Origin: Dreissena polymorpha
Lineage: Eukaryota; Mollusca; Bivalvia; Myida; Dreissenidae
Direction of reading: 5' to 3'
Length of the DNA: 64,000 bases
Assembly: GCF_020536995.1 (NCBI RefSeq)
Contig: NC_068359.1
Location: 73,417,444 to 73,481,443 of the forward strand
The number at the start of each line of letters is the position of its first letter. Position 1 is the first letter of the stretch. The notes beneath the pieces are model-generated. The model ran no database searches. It was not told where the DNA came from and worked only from the letters and a program-made list of their open reading frames with translations. Shown one piece after another: positions 11,172 to 21,460 of this stretch. Position numbers and translations under genes: made by a program.

Positions 11172-12014
11172 CTACAGCCATGCCAAGACATTTTTTCCCT
11201 GTCAGTTACCCTGACCCTGTAACGGTAACTTGCATCATTATGTTCCCCGTTGTTTTAACTGTAACTATGTTAATAATTGTGTTATATTTACGATCTGAAT
11301 ATAGATGGACAAACGTTATAAAGTTAACATAAATATTTTCTATCTTTTTCAGGTACATACAGAGCATTTAAATCACATAAATTTGAAGAAGAAAATGAAA
11401 AACAAGGAAGCCATTTTTATTTAAACTTTATTGTTTTTTCCCACAATATTATACCCTATTGTACTAGGGTGTCACAATTTATTTGGGGGCACTTGTCGAT
11501 TTACAATAGTATGTCGGCAAGGTCTTTCCCAATATATTTATTATTATTTTTCTTGCTTTTCAAATGTGTTAATAAAATTGATGTTGTGTTTGTTTACACG
11601 TTTTCATACGTCTTGTCAAGATTGGGGTTGTGATTATCGAGCAATTTTCGTCACCTGTCAAGTTTTGTGTAGCTGGGCTATTATCAAAACGTGCGAACCG
11701 GCAAACGACTTCACACCTCCATTGTTTGTTTAACGCCGGTAATGTCAGTACTCAGTAATGGTGTTGAGAAGTTTGAGTCGTTAAAGTCTCCTGTCAATTA
11801 TAGACGCTCGAAAAAAACATGTGAGATGGGAAATGTAAATAAAATGCGCGGTTGTGAATTAGACATGTGTGAATAACCCCGTGCCAATACCAATAAAAAA
11901 TTTCAGTGTTTTAGTTATACCAAGCACACTAATCGACCCGCAATGTGTACTCCTACACGATAAAATCGTGGACAGTTACTTTGGAGACTTATGATGAAAA
12001 CATCGAGATTACCG

Positions 12015-12210
12015 GAATAAACCCCCTTCGGAAGAAACCCCCTTCGCTAAAAACGGCAGGGCGGAAGAAACCCCCTTTCATAGTTTGCATACGCGGAAGA
12101 AACCCCCTCGCTAGTTTTGCATACGCGGAACAAACCCCCTTCGAGTTTTCAGTCCGGCGGAATAAACCCCCTTCGTGTTTTCAAACAGGCGGAATAAACC
12201 CCCTTCCTAA
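12015..12210. repeat. Left arm: array of CCCCCTTCG units
   Basis: At least six spaced copies of GGAAnAAACCCCCTTCG-like motifs separated by non-repetitive words such as TAGTTTGCATACGC. It pairs with the arm at 13456-13645. Such arrays can be transposase-binding sites (inference). Confidence 0.8.
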
Positions 12211-12213
12211 GTG

Positions 12214-12675
12214 TTAAGTCTTTCCCTTGAACATGTCGGCGGCATGGGTGTGCTCTGTCACTGACTTCACAACGGTGAGCTGAAACATAAAGCATACATA
12301 TCGATGAAACAGGTCAATCGTTTTACTTATAATATCAAGTACTTATTCATTTGTCCGAGCCTTTTTAAAAATGTTAATATGACTAATATAGCGATACTCA
12401 GATGTGACGAATTGGAATTTTATGCAAAATTAATATTATATAAAAATAATCGCAATACATGGGTTTTGTAGAAAAAGACTCATTTATTTTTGAGTATAAG
12501 TACATGGTATAATATTACTTACCTCTAGATCAGTGGTAGCAATAGCACGGCATTTCTGTGAACCCCGTTGGTCACACTCCCAACGCTGGCTAACCGCTGA
12601 CTTTGCTTTCTTCGTGTAGCAGTACCCCTAGTAACACAACTTCTGCCCACCCTTGTTGTTCTTGATGATCTCCAT
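12214..12675 (-). pseudogene. FLYWCH-type zinc-finger ORF, two exons, one stop
   Basis: Seen: exon 1 12675-12523 starts MEIIKNNKGGQKLCY, then a TAG, then GYCYTKKAKSAVSQRWECDQ, RGSQKCRAIATTDLE and a strong donor GAG|GTAAGT. Exon 2 12279-12214 follows an acceptor (tatgtttcag), in phase 0, and reads LTVVKSVTEHTHAADMFKGK-T then TAA. The order Gly-Tyr-x-Tyr, Arg-Trp-x-Cys, Cys-Arg-Ala, His-x-His is the FLYWCH finger pattern; spacing and length (about 72 codons) fit a single finger. The zinc ligands (WEC, KC, H-T-H) are all present. Only the TAG before GYCY breaks it. Alone it could bind DNA or act as a trans-regulator, but no catalytic domain follows. It lies wholly between the arms of the element. 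Confidence 0.6.
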
Positions 12676-13149
12676 TATTGATATATTCGAAATACCAACG
12701 ATGTGTATATATATATACATACCAATTAATCGAGCAAATGTAATTTAAAAAACTGTACATAACTTCACACGAGCCGCAAAGGCGCCGATCATGACACAAC
12801 TTCTCATCATTATTTACAATAGCCGGTACATTAAAGGACCTTTTATATAATTAAAGGCAGGTGCGAATATCTATTTCCAAACTGTTATGTGCTGAGTAAA
12901 GAGGTACCGGCCGTTTGGTCACAAGTTGTTAATGATGAGATGCTCGTGTGAATTTGTCTTGCACGCGTTTCAGTGAGATTATACCATTTTATATGCGTTA
13001 ACTTGTACTTGATTGATAAAAATAACAAACACACAAAATTAGCGCCCAGAGCCGATAGTGACGAAGATATTTCGTACATATTTTCCTATAATAACCGAAG
13101 CATTCGTCTTTAAAAAAATTGAATCATGCAAAAAAACGTGCTTCCCGAG

Positions 13150-13378
13150 GGAGGCGGAAAACTACAACGGGCGAGGCATGGTCAGGGGTGATAACCCCAA
13201 AAAAGGGTTAGGGTAAGGGTTAGGATTAGGGGTCGGGTTAGGGTTAGGGTTGGGTTTAGGCTAACCCAAACCCTAACCCGACCCCTAACACTAACCCAAA
13301 CCCTAACCCTAACCCTCTAACCCCCCCCCCTTGCGCAATACCTGACCATGCCTCGCCCGTTGTAGTTTTCCGCCTCCC
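13150..13378. mobile_element. 229 bp TIR element with telomere-like core
   Basis: Seen: inverted ends of about 37 bp (GGAGGCGGAAAACTACAACG and on to GGCATGGTCAGG at 13150-13186, matched at about 13342-13378), flanked by a 10 bp direct repeat GCTTCCCGAG at 13140-13149 and 13379-13388. The core is degenerate GGGTTA repeats on the left and CCCTAA repeats on the right. The ends and the duplication show it arrived by transposition, inserted inside the larger element at 12007-13647. A 9-10 bp duplication again suggests a MULE-type enzyme (inference). Confidence 0.75.
13203..13324. repeat. Interstitial telomere-like repeats, inverted
   Basis: About 13203-13260 reads GGGTTAGGG-type repeats with variants; about 13261-13320 reads CCCTAACCC-type repeats, then a C run. 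The order (G-rich strand, then C-rich strand) is that of two fused chromosome ends, but the flanking TIRs show it is part of a mobile element. Confidence 0.85.
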
Positions 13379-13455
13379 GCTTCCCGAGAACTTTCTGAAA
13401 ATGAAAGTGAATTTCTGTAAACAATTACCGTGCGTTTAAATGTAACTAAATCGTC

Positions 13456-13647
13456 TGGAAGGGGGTTTGTTCCGCTATGGAAGGGGGTTTATTCCGCCTG
13501 TCTGAAAACTCGAAGGGGGTTTGTTCCGCCTATGCAAAACTAGCGAGGGGGTTTCTTCCGCGTATGCAAACTATGACAGGGGGTTTCTTCCGCCCTGCCG
13601 TTTTTAGCGAAGGGGGTTTCTTCAGGAGGGGGTTTCTTCCGTACACC
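13456..13647. repeat. Right arm: inverse of the CCCCCTTCG array
   Basis: Reverse complement of 12015-12210 with small differences in unit number and spacing. Minus and plus frames open across it encode only the repeat. Confidence 0.8.
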
Positions 13648-13852
13648 AACATCGATGGTATCCTCGTGGTAATTGTGCATTTCATGCATAATTCATTTAA
13701 ATCGAAACATTTACGCGTAATATTATAATTTAAAAAAAAACACACAAACAAGTTGTATCTTTATCGTTATCGTCTTTAAGATAAGTAATTATTGAAAAAT
13801 AAAACAACACGTGAGATCAGCAACATAAATAAAACGATTTTCATAGGCCTTT

Positions 13853-13974
13853 GGTACGGAAATTTTGCCTTAATTTTTTTTTTGCTTCAAAAACTTTTTT
13901 TCCCGATTTTTTTGCTTCAAAAAGTAGATGCGCGTTATACATAAATGCGCGTTATAAACAGCGTTTTACGTAGT
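13853..13974 (+). repeat. Second remnant of the short GCGCGTTAT repeat
   Basis: TTGCTTCAAAAA twice, GATGCGCGTTATACAT, then GCGTTTTACGTAG. Same family as 11106-11171. Confidence 0.3.
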
Positions 13975-16474
13975 TTAAATTTTGTCGCCACTAAAAAACT
14001 AGCCATTTTGTAGCAATTCTTAAATCAAAGTCTAAACTGCATGCACTTAGCTCTATAGTTACAATTTGAATGCAAATATAAGATTGCATCATGTTATATC
14101 ATCCATATTTTTTATTTAAACATTCAAATAACACATAACACAGTACATATATAAAAAGGTATGTGGTATTGTGTGGGGATACAAAACACTTCACATCATT
14201 TATTTGCACATAAAATAATAGTTACAAAATAAGTAATACTAAAACACTATCATCAACCTAGAGTACACGAATATTTACGTATATGAAATTACAAAGTGGT
14301 GTTATTTTATTACCTTTTACAAAATTAACAATGCTGGTTTTGTACTAGCCATAAAACATTTATCATGGATTAACAAGTAACAACCAATTTATTAATTACA
14401 CAATATAAAGGAAATCATATTAATTGCATTATGCATTTACTAAAAAAGCTATTTGCTACTGTTTAGAATTACACTATCTTACTGAAAATGATCACAACAA
14501 GTACTTAGTGCTTTTACATACTTGTGGTAAGTTTTGTATTACTAGTTTGACATTTATTGGCAGACACTTGTCGATATACAGACTAAATTTGCATGGGAAC
14601 TTAATTTAACAACCCTTTGACATTGTTTGCACATCTGATCTTATTATACCATAGCTGATTTTTGTTTATAGATAGACAGATATAGACTTTTCAAAGTTCT
14701 ATAAAAGTTCACACATGTTCCATCCAAGTTAACCAACAGAACCAATAAAGATCACCACAGATAATAACTGTGTGTATAGCTTGGAAACTTTGATAGTTCA
14801 GAATCCCACCTTTGTTGATTTCTGTAAACCAAAACTGTCAGTTTTGCTGGATAGAATGGCTTGTGTGATGCCACGCTCTTGCCTTGGCAGAACATCTTCT
14901 AAAGACGGAAAACCAACAAATATCTTAAAATCTGATCAATAATGCAGACAATTTATAAATGTCTTGTTTTTTGTTGACTTCGAATCTGGAAGATTTTTTA
15001 CGTAAAATTGTGGTACGAAAATCCAAAGGAATCGGATTTTGTGGTTTTAGGCTTAAACTTATTATATTTATAGTGATATGTAACCTTTCGGGATATCGGT
15101 AAAGTGCGAGCAGACGAGGTGTAAATACGTTAAAAATTAAAGCTAAAAGACTAAAAAGTAAGATCGGAATATCTTTAAATTTTGTGAATAAATGTTTTTC
15201 TAATGGATAACAACGACAACTTACCAGAATATTGCTCATGATCACAGGTACAACTTATTTCTGAGAGCGAATGGAAAATGCGTCACGAATTCTGACAAAT
15301 AAGCAGTAGGGTGTCGTTATTGAAATACCGCGATAATACTGGAAGAATAGAGATGCCAACTTTAATGTTTAAAACAAATAATTTTTTAAAAAGCGTTTGT
15401 GATTTGTCAGGATAATAATAACAATAAGATATCGAAAAGATCAAAGCAATTAAATTCGACCGAAATCTGAGATTCGGCAATATATTTAAGACGGGTTATG
15501 TTCACGTAAATTGTGTTTGGTTAAGACTGTCACTATATGTAGTGAACCAGTCTTCGGCTTATACCCACTGAAGAAGAGTATTCAGGGGAGATAATTGAGT
15601 AATGACTTATTTCTGGAATGGTTGCGTAAAAAAACAAATAATGCGATAATATTTAGTGCGATTCGCTACACAATTATGATGTCATTGATATAATTTTTCC
15701 TTAGGTATGTATTTACATGTGATTTAGCATATGTCAAAGTGTTTTTTATTTGTTCAAGGTCATAAATAGCATCGCGAAGATATATGTCACGATGCAATTT
15801 TTTTTTAGACACATCCATATGTGGTATTCTTATGTAATTTTATGTCTAAATTTACATATGTATGAACGGTCAACGCCCGCTTCGCAGGCTTTTGCCCGTA
15901 TAATATTGATATGCAGAGTGAAATTAATGGTCAAACATTTAAGATCCTTGAACAAATTCCCATATCATACTGTTCAGCCAAAGACTTAGACTCGGCGTTT
16001 TTTTTTAAACATTATTGGGCGACACATTAAATAGAATTATTTAAGTAAACAATTTGTAGATACTTAATTCAAATATACTTGACAACTTAAGCTGTAACTG
16101 TAAGAGTATGTCGCTTTAAATTAACGGTACAAGACTTATCATACTACGTTTCCAGGCAGTGTACAAGATATCCAAAAAAAGAAACATATATTAGTAACTA
16201 GAAACATGTTTTTATAATGTTAAATTCGTAAAATATATCGCATTGTTGTTAGACAGAGATAACAAAATTCCACTTGAAACAAAGTTGTGTTCAACATGTT
16301 TGGAATCTGAAACAAAAAGTACTGAAATATCACATAAACTAAGGATGCTTACACTATTAGGCCGCAATTTAAAGAATATCTTAAAATAAAATGTAAAGGA
16401 ACACATGTTTCAGAAGCGCGGAAGTACATCGAAAAAATGTTACAATTCACTCTTTTACATAGGCTTACAACACC
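13975..16474. other. Non-coding, no supported gene
   Basis: A 106-codon minus frame at 14925-15245 and a 65-codon one at 15283-15480 are rich in Leu, Ile and Phe but match nothing I know and have no splice or domain support. No clear repeat. Confidence 0.4.
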
Positions 16475-16779
16475 ATTGTGTCACACCGGTGTAGCGTAAA
16501 AGGTGCAAAACCCGTAAAATCTGCAAGTTCCGGTTCCGGTCATGTAAATTTTACGCTAGGTTCTGTAAAAAGGACAAGACCCGTAAAAAGTGCAAGTCTA
16601 ATATTGTTTTGCAATGACTTTGATATTTAATTGGAGAAAAACATCACTAATAAAGAGTGTGAATGGGCCGACGTTCGTTTCTTCAAGATTGGGCGAAAAA
16701 ACATTACCCTGCGGGTAAGACTAATTTTCGGACATAACTCTTTTCGGACATACAGATAGACTTTCAAATTGAGCTCCAA
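16475..16779. repeat. About 300 bp insertion at the edge of the left 4-5 kb unit
   Basis: CATTGTGTCACACCGGT occurs here at 16477 and next to the edge of the right unit near 47650. In the right copy it runs almost straight into TTACTGACC, but here about 290 bases lie between. They contain repeated words (GTAAAAnGTGCAA) and two TTTTCGGACATA motifs. Inference: either an insertion here or a deletion on the right. Confidence 0.5.
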
Positions 16780-17714
16780 TTACTGACCTGTGTGAATGCG
16801 CGCTAAGCATTGTGGGAAACGGACTTTTTTCCACATGGCGTTGGTAAACATAATAAACACGGAAGTGAAAAATGGTAATTAATTATTATCAAAAACAGGC
16901 CCCATCAAACCGGGCCAGCTGTAATTGGATGCAGTTTGTGCTTCAAAAGGAGCCACTTTCAATGTCAGTCTTCTGTTTGTAAGAATCACTAAACACGTAA
17001 CTTAGACTGTATATTCGAAATAGTAAATAAATCTAAATCATAAATAAATATTTATAATTAAATACCTGCTGAAATTTGAGAACATAAACGATTTAAAATA
17101 AACGCTGTGAACATTACAAGGAATCTTACATGTAGGCCTAATGTGTGAGAGGATTAATCAGGGATAAAATAAAATGGAGTTCGAAGGATCTAACATTTTG
17201 AGGAAGACATCATGGTATCTTTGACATTTGGCACTTTCATATATTTATTTAGTAGATACTGAAAATGCTGAATGTGCTAATTGCAACATCAAAGACAAGA
17301 AGGTGCGATTTTTACAGCTTTATTTTTCTTGACATAATATTGTATGTTTTCCATTCAATTTATATGCCAGTGTTTTTTTCACCATTTTGGGAATGGGGCC
17401 GGGTCCCTTTAAATTGGGAAATAACGTGTTCTTTTGAGTAAATTTGGGAGATTGATATTGTTGCTTTTATGATTAAAAATACTTTGAAATTGATAATAAT
17501 AGTGATTTCAACAGATATATTTTAAGGTTCAACTTCTATAGCTTGACTTTGAGATAATTTACTTGTTTATATAATTATTAAAATAATTGTTTTGTGTGGA
17601 AACCTTCCATTGGAAATTTTTAGGTCACATTTGGGAAAAATATATACTTTTTTCCATTGGGAATGGGTCCTCTTACCGGACCCTAATTTGAAAAAAACAA
17701 CACTGTATGCTCAA

Positions 17715-18010
17715 TTTTAGCTCGGCTGTTTTCGGGGAAAAACCCTAGGTATTGTCATAGACAGCTCGTCGTCAGACGTCCGCGGCGTGCTAAAACCTTT
17801 ACATCGGCTCTAAAATCAAAGTGCTTCCACCTATAACTTTGAAACTTTATATGTATATGCACCTTGATGCTTTCTACACATCAAACCCATTTTGGGGTCA
17901 CTAGGTCAAAGGTCAAGGTCACTAACTTCTAATTTTTTAAAAATAAATTTCATTTATTCAAAACTGCACCGCAGCCTAGATCGACACCCATTATGTGGTG
18001 CTCTTGTTTA
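17715..18010 (+). repeat. Dispersed AGCTCGGCT...GTGCTCTTGTTT repeat
   Basis: Starts TTTTAGCTCGGCTGTTTTCG, has AAAATCAAAGTGCTTCCACC and TCACTAGGTCAAAGGTCAAG, and ends GTGGTGCTCTTGTTT. I recall this as abundant in bivalves. The same repeat lies in reverse at 46395-46682. Confidence 0.65.
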
Positions 18011-19486
18011 TATTTAATTTTAAAAATGTATTTACGACCAGAATAGTTGATGCATGTATAAATAAAAAGTTTTTTTTAAGATACAGCCATGAACAGTGTG
18101 TTTTAATTTTTAATAAATATGCTTTGATTGCCTATATGCAAAACAATGAAGTCCATAAAGTTTTTACTGATTTTTAAAATGTGGAATGTCACACCTTACG
18201 TACAAGTCCGTTTATGTACCTACACTCTATGTACCACTATCTGACATTTATGTACCATATTTATAATATATAGAGATAACTAATTTAATATGAATGTGCG
18301 TTATTGATGAAATGTATTTTGTGTGAAAGTATTTATGAATTTAGACTTATATATTGGCCATAGATTTTATTTTTTGTCAGATTGTCTCATTGACCGTGAC
18401 AAAGCAGTCGCTTAAAATTGGTTGCTTTAACAACACAATCGTGCCTCTGCGCGTGCCATATGTTGTCTAATGATTTGGAGATAATTGCTGGTTTTGGGCA
18501 GACGGCACGGTAAAAGAAAGACGGCAAAAATAATGAAAGAAAAACAAAATTGATCAAAGTTTAATTAATTACGTAGATTCACTACCGTTTTAGGTCCCGC
18601 GAGTTTTCTCAGTTTGTTAATCCACCGATAATTACGAGTAATAACCATCTTATATAAACTGGAATCACAGTTCATTTTCTATACTAACAAGTCATTTTAC
18701 TAGTCAGAAACATTCAGAAAACACATTTCCTGGATTAGATATAAATTATCCGAGTAGAATTAAATTGCTACGTCATGACCTTCGACATTGCAAATGGCTG
18801 ACCTATTGTAACATTCAACCCGCGTTTAGTTCAAAGCTGGCGATTCAAATTACAAGTAATGTTGGTTCAATAATGGAGAAAACATTAAATGGATTTAACA
18901 AATATTTGATAAGGTTTGTTAAACCAGATAACAACAAGGAAAGTTTGGATTATTAAAGTTAAACTGGTAAGGCATTTATTAAGTGTACATATTTCGGACA
19001 TATATAGTATTCGGATAAACAGTAATTGATATACTAGATGCTCCATCATGACCATTCATTAAGATTGTGTTTTGTTGCAAAAGCAGTCATAGGGATGAGG
19101 ATAATAAAATGACAATAAATATGTGATGAAAATGTGCAACTGCACATATCTCAAATTACTTAAAATAACAATCACGCTAAAAAATTCGAATATTTCGTTA
19201 AATAAAGCTAACCCATACAAAAATCAATGTTCCTTTTAGCAAAATGCAAAATTCCAACGTTAGATATTGTCTGGTAGAATTGATTTAACGAGATACAAAA
19301 TGCTCGTTTTTATTTTTTTGTGGCCACAAATAATTTCATTTATATCTCCCGTGAAATATCCGAACATTTTCGGGCGAACACGAGATTGGATACGGTAAGC
19401 GTCGGAAGCATGACGTAGCTCTCATGAATAATCATTCTGTGAAATCAAAATGAATTCTGGGTAACTGGAACTTAGCGAATGCGAAA

Positions 19487-19621
19487 ATGGCTTGTATAAA
19501 TTATGCAAATGAACGCAACCCGAATGAATCCGATCCTGACTCGAAAGCGAAAGTAGATTACATCTTGGAACGATATTTAGATATTAAGATGCTTAAAACT
19601 TGCCGAATGCTTGTAATATAA
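19487..19621 (+). CDS. Short ORF of coding appearance, unrecognised
   Basis: ATG then 44 codons: MACINYANERNPNESDPDSK, AKVDYILERYLDIKMLKTCR and on. The polar, low-complexity-free composition is unlike nearby AT-rich noise and CTT|GTAATA at the end could be a donor. It lies in the part of the left unit that the right copy lacks, so it may belong to a separate insertion. Function unknown. Confidence 0.25.
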   Translation: MACINYANERNPNESDPDSKAKVDYILERYLDIKMLKTCRMLVI

Positions 19622-20168
19622 CGTTTTTACATCAATGTTACTTGTTTTTAGGGTCTTCCTATTGTAATTAACCATCGTATGGTACTACTTGTTGTCGAAT
19701 GTTTTTATATAGCATAATACAGTAGCCGTATGTATTGGTGAGCGTGATACTGACTTTAAATGTGTTGAATGACTTAAATGTGTTATGATTACGTAGATTT
19801 TAATGAGAATTTATTGTTTTTACAAATGAACATAGTAAAATGATAGAAATAATAAAAAGTTTGAAATTAACATGTTTTGTTTTTTAAGTCGATATTGTTT
19901 GCACAAACTTATACCCTGATTTTCCAAACTTCTTCCTATTTTTAAAGCCATTTACGCAGTTGACATTCCGTTAACATCAACATTTAAGTTGTTTGGACTT
20001 CCAACATTTTTGAGTGGGACTTCCATAAGTAAAGGGCAGGAAGTCAGGACTTCCAAAAATTATTTCTTAGTGCAAGCCCTGTTTTCAGTCATTTTGTGAA
20101 TTCCATGTTTTTTGTAATAAGGTGAAGTACAAAATGTATGTTGCACATGGCGTCAAATATTAATTCAT

Positions 20169-20270
20169 GGTCGCTGTGGTGTAGAGATTGTTGTCCGCTG
20201 GGTGTGGGTTCGATCCATACTCTGGGAGAGTTCTCATTATCGTCTCCATGGACAAAAAGTACTGGTGTAC
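20169..20270 (+). repeat. tRNA-derived SINE head
   Basis: GGTCGCTGTGGTGTAGAGAT followed by GGGTTCGATCC, a perfect pol III B box, in tRNA-like spacing, then a CTCTGGGAGAG unit. It leads directly into the (TAG)n array. Mirrored at 45335-45440. Confidence 0.6.
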
Positions 20271-20324
20271 CAAGTAGTAGTAGTAGTAGTAGTAGAGGTG
20301 GTTGTGGTGGTGGTGGTGGTGGTG

Positions 20325-20355
<31 letters not shown>

Positions 20356-20357
20356 GG

Positions 20358-20397
<40 letters not shown>

Positions 20398-20463
20398 AAG
20401 TAGTAGTAGTAGGTAGTAGTAGTAGTAGTAGTAGTTGTAGTAGTAGTCGTAGTAGTAGCAGTA

Positions 20464-20542
<79 letters not shown>

Positions 20543-20585
20543 ACTAGTAGAAGTAGAAGTAATATCAGTAGTAATAGTAGTTGTA
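20271..20585 (+). repeat. (TAG)n microsatellite with a (GGT)n stretch
   Basis: Over 300 bp of AGT/TAG triplets interrupted by GGT triplets near 20300-20335. Long poly-Ser and poly-Val frames here are artefacts. Matched in reverse at 44942-45334. Confidence 0.95.
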
Positions 20586-20590
20586 GTTGT

Positions 20591-20743
20591 CCGGAATTCC
20601 TGCTAAGGGCGACAGTGTTGTTAATGTGTCTTTAGAAGAAATAATTGAAGGAAAGTACTCATTGGTGTATGCCCATTCAGAAGCATTTCTGAGCATATCA
20701 ATTGGAACAGCAATATTGAGTGCATTTGAAAGAGATATAACTG
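20591..20743 (+). pseudogene. RecQ-type helicase exon fragment
   Basis: Seen: plus strand reads IPAKGDSVVNVSLEEIIEGK then YSLVYAHSEAFLSISIGTAI and LSAFERDIT before homology to the other copy stops. The pattern G-K-Y-x-L-V-x-A-H-x-E-A-F-L-S precedes the DExH box in RecQ-like helicases (family knowledge). The fragment ends before that box. It begins at CCGGAATTCCTG and is followed at 20752-20763 by the inverse, CAGGAATTCCGG. It runs in the same direction on the chromosome as the copy at 44462-44656 although the surrounding units are in opposite directions. Confidence 0.55.
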
Positions 20744-20925
20744 ATATAATTCAGGAATTCCGGACTACCCCCTAAGATGTTCCCTCCCCAGACATTTCCC
20801 CCCATTTTAGTTTTAGTGCTTACATTCCCCCCCCCCCCCAGCCCACAATAAATTAATTATCGTTTGGTTGAAGTATAATCTGGATTTATTATCAAACTGA
20901 TTATTTTGCTTATGTAATCTTACGT

Positions 20926-20977
20926 AATTAACTTTTTATATGAAGCAGCATATAAAAAGTTAATTCAGGAATTCCGG
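20926..20977. other. 17 bp perfect hairpin followed by CAGGAATTCCGG
   Basis: AATTAACTTTTTATATG (20926-20942), loop AAGCAG, CATATAAAAAGTTAATT (20949-20965), then CAGGAATTCCGG. The right unit has the first arm and the loop but not the second arm. Confidence 0.8.
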
Positions 20978-21460
20978 ATTAATCATTCATTATTTTTGTT
21001 AAACTGTTTAAGGAGTGCATGTAAATCATTAGTAAGTGCATGTTGGTGTACTAGAGGAATACTAGAGGAATACATGGGATATTCTCAAAATCTTACACAT
21101 GTTGTTTTTAATATAATTAAATAGGATCAATTGATGAATTAATTCAGTTTGTGTAAACTTGGGCTCTGTTGTGGAACTATAGTTATTTGTTGTTATACAA
21201 TTAAATAGGGTACTTTGTAACTGTCAAAAAAATATGCATTCATACGCATATAATCCAATTATTGGATGTCGCTGATATTTTCAGTTTTACTAGTAGCTAA
21301 TTAAGACTAATTAAAACAGAATTGGACTTTCCTTGCAAAGTATTTCATTATTAATAATATAATAATATAATAAGCTAATGTAATCAAAACGTATTGATAT
21401 TTTAATAATTTAACTCAATGATATTAATAATATTTAAATTTGCCCCAAAAAACTAGGGCA

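Larger units (their letters stand above)
12007..13647. mobile_element. Mutator-like (MULE) element with about 190 bp arms
   Basis: Seen: two arms in opposite orientation, about 12015-12210 and 13456-13645, nearly identical and built of short units of type GCGGAAGAAACCCCCTTCG. They are flanked by an 8 bp direct repeat AACATCGA at 11999-12006 and 13648-13655. Long arms, an 8-9 bp duplication and an internal FLYWCH finger ORF on minus (12214-12675) together fit Mutator-like elements (family knowledge; FLYWCH fingers are known there). No transposase domain is present, so it is non-autonomous. A second small element is inserted at 13150-13378. Other DNA superfamilies with 8 bp duplications, such as hAT, are possible. 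Confidence 0.65.
16780..21460 (+). mobile_element. Left copy of a 4-5 kb unit, inverted partner at 43739-47638
   Basis: Seen: from TTACTGACCTGTGTGAATGC to TGCCCCAAAAAACTAGGGCA this stretch is matched, in reverse orientation, by 43739-47638. Shared parts in order: an ATTGTGGGAAACGGAC block, a dispersed AGCTCGGCT repeat, a GTAC-rich block, a tRNA-like SINE head, a (TAG)n array, a helicase exon and an AT-rich tail. About 18385-20090 (1.7 kb) replaces only about 0.5 kb in the other copy. The last 20 bases form a palindrome (TGCCC...GGGCA) that also contains CTAG. No TIR pairing between the two ends of one copy. Class unknown; Helitron-like exon capture is one possibility. Confidence 0.6.

Noticed and set aside
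13203-13324. True chromosome end or ancient chromosome fusion
   Set aside because: The telomere-like repeats lie between TIRs and a target duplication, so transposition explains them without a fusion.
20138-20606. Long Ser-rich and Val-rich reading frames on plus
   Set aside because: They are translations of the (TAG)n array and its flanks. The mirror frames at 44937-45467 arise the same way.
16780-21460. Helitron assignment for the 4-5 kb unit
   Set aside because: The end contains CTAG and a palindrome and the unit carries a captured exon, but the start is not typical, the A/T target is not shown and no Rep/helicase of Helitron type is present.
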